Assembly (NCBI GenBank): GCA_022410635.1
Contig: JAJVDF010000342.1
Span: 423,721 to 487,720 of the forward strand
Length of the DNA: 64,000 nucleotides
Source of the DNA: Tretioscincus oriximinensis
Taxonomy: Eukaryota; Chordata; Lepidosauria; Squamata; Gymnophthalmidae
Direction: 5' to 3'
Part shown: positions 1 to 9,773 of the stretch, one piece after another
How the letters are laid out: every line of letters starts with the position of its first letter
Numbering within the stretch: position 1 is the first letter of the stretch
Position numbers and translations under genes: made by a program
Notes under the pieces: model-generated
What the model saw: the letters and a program-made list of their open reading frames with translations, nothing else
Databases searched by the model: none
Told to the model about the DNA's origin: nothing

Positions 1-105
1 CTTAATATTTGCCACACTTCATGGTATAATCTTAAGCTTGGGAAGCCCCATCCCCCTTTTTTACTGCCAGTATAAAAGTTCGCATTTGAGATTCTGTTCT
101 TTTTG

Positions 106-1758
106 TTATTTAGTACCCAATTTTTTTATTTCTGTTTCCCATAATTTTAACTTGGGGATTGGAATTATACCTGGCGCTACCTGAAAAAGGTACATAAATC
201 TGGGTAATAACATCATCTGTATTACTCTTTTTTTTGTTAATAGATCCCAGTGCGCAGCCAGCCATTTTTGTAACGTTTTCTTTACTCTGTTCCATACAGT
301 GTTATAGTTGGTATCTATAATTTTTTGCGTTTTTTTTGTTATTTTTACTCCCAAATACGTCATTTTCTTGATCCCAGTCTTTATACCGGTAAGGTTCGAT
401 ATATATCTTAAGTCAGCCTTCCTTATGTTAAGAGTTAAGAGTTCTGATTTATCCAGGTTGATTTTAAGACCTGATAACTTTTCAAATCTCTCCAGTTCCC
501 CTGATATATGTGGGAGAGAGATTAACGGATCTTCCAGTACAATTAGCGCATCATCCGCATAGAGATTCACCTTAATTTGATTCCGGGGGATCTGATAGCC
601 TCGTATGTTTCGATTGTTCCTGATTTTAATCGCCAATTGTTCCACAGCCAGGAGAAAGAGGAGCGGAGAGAGCGGGCAACCCTGTTTAACTCTATTGCAC
701 ACTGGGAATAGGTCAGATAAGCCTCCATTTACCCTTATTCTTGCCTGGTTGTGTAAATATAATTGAGCAATTAGATTAGTAAAGGTCCTTCTACATCCAT
801 ATGATTCCACTACCCTAGTCAAGAATTTATGATTTACAGAATCGAAGGCTTTATACACATCTAACTTTAGTAATCCCAGTTTACAGTGAGTTTTATATGC
901 ATGATTTAATACATTGATCGAAATTCTTATGGGGTCTGCTATTTGACGCGCCCGCACAAATCCATATTGGTCTTCCCCCACCATAAATGGAATACAAATT
1001 TCCAATATTTTGGCCATTATTTTTGCGAAGATTTTATAATTTACATTGGCCAACGTTATTGGCCTGTAGGAATCAGTTAATTCTTCCTTTTTTCCTTTTT
1101 TCAAGATAGGAATCACCACCGCTTCTTTCCATGTTGGTGGGATCTCTTGTGTTGTGAGGATTTTATTAAAGAGTATTACCAAATGTGGTTTCAGGTCCTG
1201 TTTAAACAACTTATAGAATTCAGCTGAATACCCATCTGGACCTGGGGATTTCCCGGTCTTTAGGGAATTTATTGCTCCTAGGACCTCTTCTGGTGTTATC
1301 TCCTTATTCAATTGGAGTCTTTGCTCCTCCGTTATTGATTCTACCACCTCCATAGGAGTGTCCTCCACCCTCCTTTCCTTATAAAGTGAGGAGTAGAATT
1401 TTGCTAGGATTTCCCTGACTTCATTTTCCTTGGCTTTTATTTCCCCGTTTGAGTCCTTTAACTTAGTTATACGTTTTCTAGAATCATTAATTCTCAATCT
1501 CCTTGCCATACCCTTGGCTGTTAGTGAATCCCACGTTTGGAATTGACCCTTTATCGCCCGTCTGATGCATTCACCTCTAATTATTGCCTTAAATGCATCC
1601 CATACCATGGATTCCGTCATTCCTGCAGTTCTGTTGGTAAGGAAATATTGCCTGAATCCTTCAATAAGTTCTATCCTACTTTTCTGTGATCTGAATAAAT
1701 CAGGATCAAATCTCCATATTTTATTCCTGATTTGCGATTGATACTTCAAATTTTGCAA
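106..1758 (-). pseudogene. L1 ORF2 reverse transcriptase region
   Basis: About 550 codons are open. They cover the linker after the endonuclease and the reverse transcriptase that copies element RNA at the nicked target. Visible motifs in order are SPGPDGYSAEFYK, RPITLANVNYKIFAKIM, DQYGFVRARQIADPIR, palm motif A LLKLDVYKAFDSV, KQGCPLSPLLF, the catalytic YADD in NLYADDALIVLED, and MTYLGVKIT. The frame is separated from the endonuclease frame by a frameshift near 1721-1758. A second frameshift near 106-112 breaks it from its C-terminal continuation. The listed 5' boundary is only where this frame opens (a TTG codon), not a real start. The linker after WDAFKAIIRGECIRRAIKGQFQ looks shorter than in typical L1, which suggests an in-frame deletion. 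Confidence 0.9.
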
Positions 1759-2425
1759 TGACTGGCGCGTGATCTGATATCCAGATAGGGCCCGTAGTGG
1801 CCTCTATTAATTTATAGGTGTTCTCTTTTTTCATAAATATATAATCAATATAGGTAAAGATATTATGTCTTCCCGAGTAAAAAGTGGGTTCTTTTGCCTG
1901 CCTCAAGTGTTCGTGTACATCATATAATTGCCACTTCTTCATTGTAAATGTCCTACTGCGAACCGATCTATTCGATATATTAGATCTGAGATCTGTGTTA
2001 CAGTCTCCTGCAACTATTACGTCCCCTTCCCAGTCATTTCTGAATCTATGAAGAACATTGTTTAGAAAGCTCTTTTGTCCGGTATTAGGGGCGTATAAAT
2101 TTAGGACTGTGCAAATATGATTGGCAATTGCCATTTTGACTATCAGATATCTCCCTTTTTTGTCCTTTTTAATATTGAGGATCTTAACATTTAAATCATT
2201 GCGTGCCAAAATCGCCACCCCCCTAGATCTACTGTTCTCCCTGGCCTTGGCTACAACATCCCAATCCTTGTATTTACACAATATCGAGTTGTCCTTCGGT
2301 TTGTGTGTCTCCTGCAAAAGAACCAGGTTCTCCTTATGATGGTTAATCAATTGGTGGAGCCTGAACCTTTTTATGTCGGTGTTCAGGCCGTTAATATTTA
2401 ATGTCATAACGTTAAGATTAGTCAT
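1721..2425 (-). pseudogene. L1 ORF2 N-terminal endonuclease
   Basis: This is an APE-type endonuclease domain of about 234 residues, which nicks target DNA to prime reverse transcription. The expected catalytic blocks are all present: LNINGLN near the N-terminus, LLQETH, RGVAILARNDL, VAGDCNTDLRS (usual GDFN has become GDCN), YIDYIFMKK and the terminal SDHAPVIA. ATG at 2425-2423 is chosen as the start because it overlaps the ORF1 stop; an in-frame GTG lies one codon upstream. The frame ends at a TAA around 1721, just after the domain, while homology continues in the next frame, so the ORF2 product is broken here. Confidence 0.9.
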
Positions 2426-2720
2426 CACAATTATTTAATACGTCCTGTAGCTCTTGCAGCATTTCCCATGCCCTTATAAGATCCGGTCCCTCCCCCCCAC
2501 CCCTCCCCTCCCCGATACAGGCACTCCCCCCACCTAAGGTGTGAGAAGTTGGACTATCCATAACGGATTCCAGCCTGTACGGCATTACCCCTCCAACTGC
2601 GCTACCCAAACCCAAAAGGGTGGCAGTTCCTTTTCCCTTTTATCCCCTGTAATAGATCTTATTATTTCCATCATATGCTTCCTTCAGTTGTTCATTTTTA
2701 GTGAACTTTAAGGTAAACAA
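2418..2720 (-). pseudogene. L1 ORF1 C-terminal remnant
   Basis: A frame ending at the TAA at 2420-2418 closes with the residues RAWEMLQELQDVLNNCDD and overlaps the ORF2 start codon by 8 bases (ATGACTAA shared). Upstream the same frame passes a stop near 2643 and continues with residues such as LKFTKNEQLKEAYDGNNKIYY, which is compatible with the end of an L1 ORF1 RNA-binding domain. The segment just before the stop is Gly-rich. Assignment rests mainly on position and the ORF1-ORF2 overlap; sequence similarity to known ORF1 could not be tested. Confidence 0.55.
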
Positions 2721-2889
2721 TTTAGGATAATTTGTATATTAGTAGTGCAGTAGTAAGTATACTAGTAAGAATAGTAATGCAAGTTATCTGCAGCATATTT
2801 GAATATAATCCTATTAATCCTAATTTCTGCAACATTCTACATAACATGCTTTTGGCATATTATGTAAAGAGTCATTATTATTGAAGTGA
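2721..2889. other. Short AT-rich segment, nothing recognised
   Basis: AT-rich sequence between the L1 truncation point and the CR1 fragment. No coding or repeat signal was identified. Confidence 0.5.
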
Positions 2890-3345
2890 TGAAGTCCACA
2901 AGGAGAAGGAATGTTCACTTCTTTTTTCACAATCATACGTGTTTAAAATTTTCATCAGGGGGCCTTCCTTGACACTGACGGGCAGAAGAGTTAAGGCAGA
3001 CAAGGGAAGCATTTTTTTTTTCATCCAGTGGGTCATTGGCGTTTGGAATTCATGTCCAGAAGAAATGATACTAGCTAGCAGCCTGGATATCTTTAAGACA
3101 AGATGAGACAGGAAGTCCGGGGTATAAATAGCTACTAGGATGAATTCCTCGATACTGTCTTTAGGATGGAGCAACAGAAATATTCCTGAAATACCGTTTA
3201 CAAGGAATCGAGAACAGGTGAGAGTTTTGCATTCTTCTGTTTGAGAACGCCAAGGTACAATTGGTAAGTCACCGTGTGAGACAGAATGCTGGACTAAATG
3301 ATCTCTGACCCCATTCAGCAGGGTTCCTCTTATGTTCTTATGTTC
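2890..3345 (+). mobile_element. CR1 LINE 3' end
   Basis: This segment aligns by eye along its whole length with the 3' end of the CR1 element at 7800-8237. Shared blocks are the GACGGGCAGA region, a poly-T-like run before the CCAGTGGGTCATTGGC block, GATGGAGCAACAG, CTGAAATACC, GAGACAGAATGCTGGACT, and a terminal TCTTATGTTCTTATGTT that fits the short tandem 3' end of CR1. It is 5'-truncated and retains only the last reverse transcriptase codons, disrupted, plus the 3' UTR. Confidence 0.85.
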
Positions 3346-3469
3346 ACTTCACTCCCACCACAGCTTCCAGCAGGAGCCATCTTTTTCTTTTCACCACGCA
3401 CTGGCAGTGTCTCCCAATCTGCTCCTGCGGACTAAGTGGCCTTCTTTCCAGGCCAAGAAAGGGAAAAGA

Positions 3470-3641
3470 CCATAGGTGTAGCTAGACTCTCAGGGGCCCT
3501 GGTGCAGATAAACAAAGTGGCACCCCAGGAGCCTGAAAATGTAAACTTTTAATTTTACAAACAGCTGGGCCACTGAGGGTCCCTGACCTTGGGCCCCCTG
3601 GGGAACTGCCCCAGCTTTCCCTATGACAACTACACCAATGG
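3470..3641. mobile_element. Small inverted-repeat (MITE-like) element
   Basis: The left end CCATAGGTGTAGCTAGAC and the reverse complement of the right end, CCATTGGTGTAGTTGTCA, match at about 14 of 18 positions. They enclose 172 bp. The interior has GGGCCCTGGTGCA and TTGGGCCCCCTGGGG blocks. This layout fits a short non-autonomous DNA transposon with a GTGTAGCTA-type terminus. No clear target duplication is seen, so the superfamily is left open. Confidence 0.45.
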
Positions 3642-3779
3642 AGGGGACAAGACAGGAGACTGGCAAAAAAATTGTATTCTGACCTTCCCCTCATGAACCT
3701 TGCTTATTTTGTTTTTTGTTTTTGCTGCTTCAAAGCCCATCCAGATACCCAAGCACACTTTATGGGCTGTGGATGGCAG

Positions 3780-4300
3780 AAGAGATGTTCCCTCCCCCTG
3801 TGCATATGGCTTTTCCCCTCCTTTCCTCAGCCTCCAAACCCTACCTTATTTCCAGGCTTTTTCTTGCCTGTCTCCACCCTACTTACCTTCCAGGCTCTTC
3901 CCTTTTTGTCCCCACCCTCTTCAAACTAATTACAAATTAGGTTCTCCCCCTCCTTTCCCCAACATCACCACCAGATTTAGCATTCNNNNNNNNNNNNNNN
4001 NNNNNNNNNNNNNNNNNNNNNNNNNNNNNNNNNNNNNNNNNNNNNNNNNNNNNNNNNNNNNNNNNNNNNNNNNNNNNNNNNNNNCCCCTCCCTTCCCCAT
4101 CCTCCCAGCCCTACTTACCTTTCTGGGTCTTCCCTTCCTTTACTTATCCTCCTAGCCTTACGTAGCTTTCTGGCTCTTTCCCTCCTGTCCCTTCCCTCCT
4201 GTCTTACTTATCTTCCCCTCCTGTCCTCTTCCATGCAGCCCTATTTAATTTTCACCCCCTTCTCTTCCTTTTCCCTCTCAGACCAATTTATGTTTCATAC
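3780..4300. repeat. Pyrimidine-rich degenerate minisatellite with assembly gap
   Basis: The plus strand is dominated by C and T, with a loosely repeated unit of roughly 40-50 bp built around CCCTACTTACCTTCCAGGCT and variants such as CCCTACTTACCTTTCTGGGT and CCTTACGTAGCTTTCTGGCT. It is interrupted by unresolved bases. Frames in this region are only Pro/Ser/Leu-rich shadows of the base composition. A purine-rich tract at 11845-12140 carries the same unit in the opposite orientation. Confidence 0.6.
3986..4084. other. Assembly gap (99 N)
   Basis: A run of 99 N inside the pyrimidine-rich repeat, consistent with assembly failure in low-complexity DNA. Confidence 0.99.
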
Positions 4301-4376
4301 CCACTGCCTTCCTGTCCTGTTTCTCCATGGTGGTGGGTAGAATTGCCAGACAGCACTGATGATGGTTAGTGGTGGC

Positions 4377-5258
4377 TCATGACATTTGCAATGGTCATTA
4401 GGATTCAAAGTGGTCCCATGGCTTTCAACAAGCAGACAACAGCCCTATAACCCTACCCAGACACAAGTCTTTAAAATATTAATTAAAAGCTTTCTAGGCT
4501 AAGAATGACTTTCCCAGGGTTTCAGGGAGGAGAAACCAGCTGCATAGTCCTAACCAGGGCCCAAGACATTTGAAATAGGTGTTTGGAAGATTCTGGATGC
4601 AGAGTGAGTATGCCCAGGATTTCAAACAGTAGATTCTGACTCCATAGCCTTACTCAGAGCCTATGGAATTGGAAATGGGAAATATTAAGCTTTTGGTAGG
4701 CTGACCATATGACCCCTTTTTTTGGGGGGGAGGGTTGGAAACCCAATTTTGGGGTGCCTCCCACTTTTTGCTGAGGAAAACCTTTTTCAAAAAAATATTT
4801 TTTTAAAAATAATTCAAATAATTTGGGAGGCACCTCCAAACCGGGTTTCCAACACACACACCCCTGAAAGGGATTATATGGTCAGCCTATCTTTTGGAAT
4901 TCAGAATCCTCCATGTCACGCAGGGCTTCACACAGGAGAAAAAATTTCAATGGCCCAACCAGAGCTCATGATATTTCAAATGGCAGTTAGGAAGGTTTTT
5001 GGACTCAGATTTGTCCTCTTATAGTCTCAGTAAAGAGATGACAACCCCGTAGTCCTACTCAGAGCCCATACCATTTCAAATGGTAATTATGAACCTTTTT
5101 GGATTAACAATGCTCCTCCTAGCCTTTCAGAGAATGGAGCCCAGCTCCATGGACCAACTCAGAGCCCAGGCCAATTTCACATGGCATTTGGGCTTCTTTT
5201 TGGATTAAGAATTCCTCGTGTTTCACGGATACACCAATCCTGTGGCTCTACCCATATT
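4377..5258. repeat. Diverged ~100-bp tandem array
   Basis: A core resembling TCCTACTCAGAGCCCAT, followed by ATTTCAAATGG, then a CTTTTTGGATTAAGAAT block and a TTTCAGGGAGGAGA-like block, recurs in order. Core positions are 4451, 4548, 4648, 4953, 5053, 5153 and a degenerate one at 5245. Spacing is 97, 100, 305, 100, 100 and 92 bp. The single long step is explained by the ~193-bp palindromic MITE at 4697-4889 inserted into the third unit. Units are strongly diverged, so the array is old. It has no coding signal and is not a repeat I recognise. Confidence 0.75.
4697..4889. mobile_element. Palindromic foldback MITE, copy A
   Basis: Begins TAGGCTGACCATATGACCCC and ends with the inverse, GGATTATATGGTCAGCCTA. 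The arms stay complementary nearly to the centre, through a GGTTGGAAACCCAATTTTGG block and a TGCCTCCCACTTTTTGCTGA block. The centre is an A/T-rich run. It has no coding capacity and would fold into one long hairpin. The flanks GCTTTTGG and TCTTTTGG match at 7 of 8 positions and may be a target duplication; the TA at each end would alternatively fit a TA duplication. Four related copies lie in the window. Confidence 0.85.
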
Positions 5259-5484
5259 TTCTCCTCCCTGAATTACCATCCATTTAAAGGGATTTCCTCT
5301 CCCCTCCAGTCCCCTTCCTCCCACTCCTACTTACCCTTCACACTCTTCTTATTTGCCCTATCTTTCACATCCCCTGCCTTCCTGTCCTGTATTTTTCATA
5401 GAGGTGGGGTGAGGGGCAGAGCTTACACTACAGTCTCCCCCTCCTCCCGTCCCCTTATTGTATGCTAATTACCTTACTCTTACT
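5259..5484. other. Pyrimidine-rich spacer
   Basis: C/T-rich sequence that resembles the 3.8-4.3 kb minisatellite (TGCCTTCCTGTCCTGT occurs in both). No gene is supported. Confidence 0.4.
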
Positions 5485-5885
5485 TCTTTCATTTGGATTG
5501 GATTGCATCATGCAACATGGCCATTTTGATCATTAATTGGATTTGTGAATATTTTATTGATTTCTTTTTCTGTTTTCCCCCAGAAGTCATGTATGGTTAG
5601 GCATTCATACATCATGTGTTTAATCTCTCCCCTAAACCCACAGCCATGCCAACATAATTAATTAAAGCTTGGCGTCACATGGGCCAGTTGGACTGGTATA
5701 TGATGCCACCAGTATAAAATCTTTTTCCTTGTTCTCTTTTCACTTATTAAGTTTTTTTCTATTTTTAATCCCTTTAGTTATTTCTTCTTGTTATACCCAT
5801 TTTAGGTCTCCATCTATTAAATATTTCATTTTCAGTCTCCTGTATGGTTGATATTAACAAATATAGTTGTCCTGCTATTCCTTTA
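5485..5885 (-). mobile_element. L1-clade LINE fragment, ORF2 C-terminal end
   Basis: The minus strand encodes the C-terminal cysteine motif of L1 ORF2: CWHGCGFRGEIKHMMYEC, spacing C-x3-C-x7-H-x4-C, preceded by YWWHHIPVQLAHVTPSFN and followed by LTIHDFW. A stop lies between the HVTPSFN block and the cysteine motif, so the copy is dead. The residues differ clearly from the corresponding motif in the L1 at 40747-41841, so a different or older L1 subfamily is represented. Ends are not defined precisely. Confidence 0.75.
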
Positions 5886-6106
5886 TAATTATATAATTCC
5901 TGATTATTTTTTCAAAAGGCGAGTCTTGCTCAGGCTTTTCTCTCCTAACCAGGAAATGTCTTCACTGGACTAAGGGCCCAGGGTTGAGATGGCTTCTCTC
6001 TCTTTCTTGAAGAGCCCAAGGAATAGGTGTTGCCTACCTGAATGTTGGTTGATCTCTGAGCTGCAACTGCCACTCTGACCAACTTTTATGACTCTGCCCA
6101 AGCATT

Positions 6107-6588
6107 ATGATGGAAGCAATGCAGTTACTATAGCTACCATAGGTCTGTTCCCTGTCAGCCATCTCCCCTCTGGGCCTTTGAGCATGCCTACATTTAAAGC
6201 CTTACACGTTATCAAAGCAGCAAGACACTTTCTATTGACAATTATTAGTCACTTTGCTAGTGTCTTCTTTCCCATTCTGAAAGTGGACTAAAACTAAAAC
6301 AATTAGGCTGTGTCTATGCATAGCCAAAAGAAATGGTCTGAAAGCAATCTCTGAATTTCAATCTCTAAACCACACTAAATACCAGAGAGTGCTCTTTCAA
6401 TTATTTTTATTGAGTGTTGGAGCAATTTCTGTTTGAAGTAGATAACCATAGGTCTGTTGCTTTCAGTTATTTCGCCCTCTGTCTTGCTAGAACCTGTTCA
6501 TATCTATATTTTAATCCAGCTTCAGCACATTTTCAGGGTGGCATTTGTTAGTCACTTTGCCACTGTATTTTTTTCCATTCTGAAAGTG
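6107..6588. repeat. Diverged ~305-bp-spaced duplication
   Basis: The segment 6107-6286 resembles 6418-6588. Both contain ACCATAGGTCTGTT (6137 and 6446 region) and both end with a TTAGTCACTTTGC block followed by CCATTCTGAAAGTG. The second copy stops exactly where CR1 coding sequence begins (CCAGGGCCAGACGG), so the CR1 lies at its edge. The nature of the duplicated sequence is unknown. Confidence 0.55.
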
Positions 6589-8237
6589 CCAGGGCCAGAC
6601 GGCACTCACCCAAGAATTCTTAAAATAACTCAAATGTGAAATTGCTGAACTTCTAACCAAACTATTTAATCTTTTCTTAAGATCACGTATAGTACCAGTA
6701 GATTGGAGGGTAGCTAATGTAACAAAAATCTTCAAAAAAGGATCCTGGGGCAATCCTGGAAATTATAGGCCCATCAGTTTAACACCAGTTCCAGATAAAG
6801 TGTTGGAAACCATAATTAAGGACAAAATTACTAAACACATGGAGAAGCACGCATTGTTGAATGAAACATATCATGGCTTCTGCAAAGGTAAATCATGCCT
6901 TACTAACTTGCTAGAATACTTTGAGTGTGTTAACAAACATGTAGATAAAGGGGATACAGTTGATATTGTCTATCTAGATTTTCAGAACGCTTTTGATAAA
7001 GTCCCTCATCAAAGGCTCCTAAAGAAGCTCCACACTCATGGTATAAGAGGACAGACTTTGTCTTGGATTGGAAACTGCCTAAAAGATAGAAAACAGAGGG
7101 TAGTATTAAATGGACAGTTCTCTGGGTGGAAAGAGGTAAGAAGTGGGTACCACAGGGGTCCGTGCTGGGACCTTTGTTTTCATTATATTCATAAACGATC
7201 TGGATGCCGGGGTAGCCAAGTTTGCTGACGATACTAAACTGTTCAGGGTAGTGAAAACTGAAAATGATTGTAAGGCACTCCAGAGTGATCTATTGAAATT
7301 GGGTGAATGGGCATCAAAGTGGCAAATGCACTTCAATTTAAGCAAGTGCAAAGTCATGTACATTGGGGCAAAGAACCCCAACTACTCCTACCACCTGATG
7401 GGAACCAAGCTTTCTGTGACCGAGCAAGAAAACGATCTTGGGGTGTTGGTGGACAATTCAATGAAGATGTCAACCCAATGTGCAGCAGCAGCAAAAAAGG
7501 CAAATTCCATGTTGGGGATAATTAGGAAAGGAATCGAAAACAAGTCAGCAAATTTTGTTTTGCCTCTTTATAAATCTGTGTTGAGGCCATATTTGGAATA
7601 CAGTGTTCAATTCTGGTCACCAAGAGGGATATTGTGGAACTAGAGAAGGTGCAGAAAAGGGCAACAAGAATGATCAAGGGTCTGGAGCAACTCCCTTGTG
7701 AAGTCAGGCTGCAACGTCTAGGACTCTTCAGCCTCAAAAGGTGACATTTGAGAGGTGATCTGATTGACGTGCACAAAATCATGCATGGGATGGATAAGGT
7801 TTAATAGAGAAAAAATGTTTTCTCTATCATACAACACTAGAACCAGAGGGCACTCCTTAAAACTGATGGGCAGAATAGGGGGAACAGACAAAGGAAAGTA
7901 TTTTTTTCACCCAGAGGGTCATCGGCCTGTGGAATTTACTTCTTGAATAGGTAGTGGTAGCTAACAGCTTGGATAGCTTCAAGAGAGGACTAAACAGCTT
8001 TATGGATGCCAAGGATATAAATGGGTACTAGGATGTCTGGATGTTGCCTCCGGGATGGAGCAACAGGCAGGACTCCTGAAATACCATTTGCAGGGCATCA
8101 TGAACAGGTGCATATTTTGCTTTCCTCTGTTCAGACTGCCCAGGTGCATCTGGTGGGCCTCTGTGTGACACAGAATGCTGGACTCGATGGGCTGTGGCCT
8201 TATCCAGTATGGCTCTTCTTATGTTCTTAAGAACTGT
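6589..8237 (+). mobile_element. CR1-type LINE, 5'-truncated
   Basis: The element starts in the reverse transcriptase at the PGPDG motif and runs to a typical CR1 3' end. The 3' UTR carries GCAGGGCATCATGAACAGG and CACAGAATGCTGGACTCGAT, and the end is TATGGCTCTTCTTATGTTCTTAA. No poly-A is present, as expected of CR1. Two other 3' ends of the same family are at 2890-3345 and 46966-47127, and another reverse transcriptase remnant is at 45625-45890. Confidence 0.9.
6594..7780 (+). pseudogene. CR1 reverse transcriptase, broken
   Basis: The frame at 6800-7228 has the palm block IVYLDFQNAFDKVPHQRLL and the LKDRKQRVVLNGQFSGW block. The frame at 7143-7643 has FIIFINDLDAGV, then the catalytic FADDTKLF, WQMHFNLSKCKVMYIG, the ENDLGVLVDNSMK block and LPLYKSVLRPYLEYSVQFWSP. 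Frameshifts near 7140-7190 disrupt the VPQGSVLGPL block, there are stops before 6800, and a few codons are missing between INDLDAGV and KFADD. Downstream frames continue with the usual LFSLSYNTRTRGHSLKLMG segment near 7813-7870. It is inactive. Confidence 0.88.
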
Positions 8238-8471
8238 TCTTATGGACTGAAACTGGGTTAAAATTTCTCAACCAAGGAAGCAGAGATGTGAATGTATTCA
8301 GGTTCTAAGTTTTAGTCTGAATGGAATCAAAACCCAACTGAATAGAATTCCAACTGGATGGAATCCATAAGTTTAGATAGATATGGAACCAGTTTGCAAA
8401 CAGTACATTGTAAATTTGAGATCATCATTATCATCACCCCACATTGAAACATTTTATGAAAAGTTCAAAGT
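8238..8471. other. Nothing recognised
   Basis: AT-rich sequence between the CR1 3' end and the trinucleotide repeat; no gene or repeat family identified. Confidence 0.4.
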
Positions 8472-8516
8472 TGTACTACTACTACTACTACTAGTAGTAG
8501 TAGTAGTAGTAATAGT
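8472..8516. repeat. (TAC)n-(TAG)n palindromic microsatellite
   Basis: About six TAC units switch to about seven TAG units, so the tract is self-complementary. It is the left flank of the GC-rich hAT-like insertion; the TAG repeat resumes at 8964, so one repeat was split by that insertion. Confidence 0.9.
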
Positions 8517-8963
8517 CAGGGCTTTTTTTGTGACAGAACGCACCGGAACACAGTTCCGGCACCTTTTATTTAGGTGGGGGGGGGACGCGGGGGGGGGGGC
8601 TGGGGGGGCTCCGCTCCCCCGCCCCCCCGCCTAAATAAAAGGTGCTGGAACTGCTGCGTTAGCCGCCGGCGGGGTGGGCGGGGCCTTATTTTATTTAGGC
8701 GGCACCTTTTATTTAGGCGGCGGCGGGGGCGGCGGCGGTGGGGGCGGCGGCGGCGGGGGCAGGGGGTGCGGGAATGGGCGGCGGCGGGCGCCTGCGCTTC
8801 CCGGCCCCCCCGCCTAAATAAAAGGGGCCGGGACTGCGGGGTGGGCCGCCGGCGGGGGGGGCGTGGTCCCCCCCCGCCTCCCCCCCCCCGCTCGCCCCCC
8901 CGCCCGCTCTCTCCCGCCGCCGGTGTTAGTTCCGGCACCTTTTGTGCTGGAAAAAAAGCACTG
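8517..8963. mobile_element. GC-rich non-autonomous hAT-like element, copy 1
   Basis: Left end CAGGGCTTTTTTTGTG and right end GGAAAAAAAGCACTG are imperfect inverted repeats, and GGAACACAGTTCCGGCACC near the left is echoed by AGTTCCGGCACC near the right. The flanks are GTAATAGT (8509-8516) and GTAGTAGT (8964-8971), an 8-bp duplication with one mismatch, as expected of hAT elements, although the repetitive site weakens this. The interior is almost pure G and C and repeats CCTAAATAAAAGG in both orientations next to GCCGGAACTGC-like blocks. No transposase is present; Arg/Pro/Gly-rich frames here reflect composition. Confidence 0.7.

Positions 8964-9014
<51 letters not shown>
8964..9014. repeat. 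(GTA)n microsatellite
   Basis: About 17 uninterrupted GTA units form the right flank of the hAT-like insertion. Confidence 0.95.
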
Positions 9015-9773
9015 ACAACCGCAATGACCACCACAACCCAGTTCATAGAAAGTTTGAAGTTCTAATAACAATAATAAGCTCACTTGGCCTTTTTATTTGT
9101 TTGTTTTTAACCCACATTTATCTTCAGAAAAACGTTGTTAGGAACAATTCCCATCTGTTGATGGAGGGGGAATGTTACCTCTCTTTTGTGCTGATCCAGG
9201 CAGAAACATTCCTTCTTCTAGACCAGGAGCTGGAAGTATGAAGGCTTTATTCCAGCGTTTCTGTGTTCCATATAACTGGCTGGCCTGTAAAACACAGTAT
9301 TCGGGAATGTGTCCAGGTCACAGCAATGACTATGGGTGGCTTAAACACAATTATGGTAATTTACAGTGGTTTGGGGATAAATGGGGAATAGAGAAGCTAT
9401 AAGCAATGTTTATGCTTTGTTCCTGAAAATTGCTCAGATTCTTTCCCAGCCTCAGTCCAAATTGTGCTTGTCTGTCACTGTGCCAATGATGATGATGATG
9501 GTTGTTGTTGTTTTAAAATGAAGGAAAAAGGAAGCATTATGATTTTATTTCAATTTGTTTTTTTTTAATGTTCACTTATCTTCCTTTGTTTTGAGCATCA
9601 ATAAAATTCCCAAACAGGCTTGCCTAGGGCTCATGCTGGATGCCCAGAGGAAGGCAAAAAATCCTCCAGAACACCTGACCAATTTCTTCTCAATCCTAGA
9701 AGTGGCAATCAGTTCTACCCAGACATGTCAGTATCCCACAGAGTAGGGCTGTGAGCACATGACAAAAGCTTAC
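9015..9773. other. No gene seen
   Basis: Mostly unique-looking sequence with a short GAT/GTT trinucleotide run at 9488-9512. Open frames are short and lack recognisable motifs. Confidence 0.4.

Larger units (their letters stand above)
1..2720 (-). mobile_element. L1-clade non-LTR retrotransposon, partial, runs off left edge
   Basis: The minus strand reads ORF1 tail, apurinic-type endonuclease and reverse transcriptase in L1 order. Sequence beyond the reverse transcriptase frame stop at about 106 continues in another frame to base 1, with the GGWGFPSLRLYHEVWQIL stretch that follows the thumb region in L1 ORF2. The element's 3' half therefore lies outside the window. The 5' truncation is near 2700-2750 and is not sharply defined. 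The long open frames with few lesions suggest a fairly recent copy. Assignment to L1 rather than to the related Tx1 group is by overall motif resemblance. Confidence 0.9.

Noticed and set aside
8570..9083. Arg/Pro/Gly-rich, poly-Ser, poly-Thr, poly-Val and poly-Tyr frames on both strands
   Set aside because: Composition artefacts of the GC-rich hAT-like interior and the GTA microsatellite.
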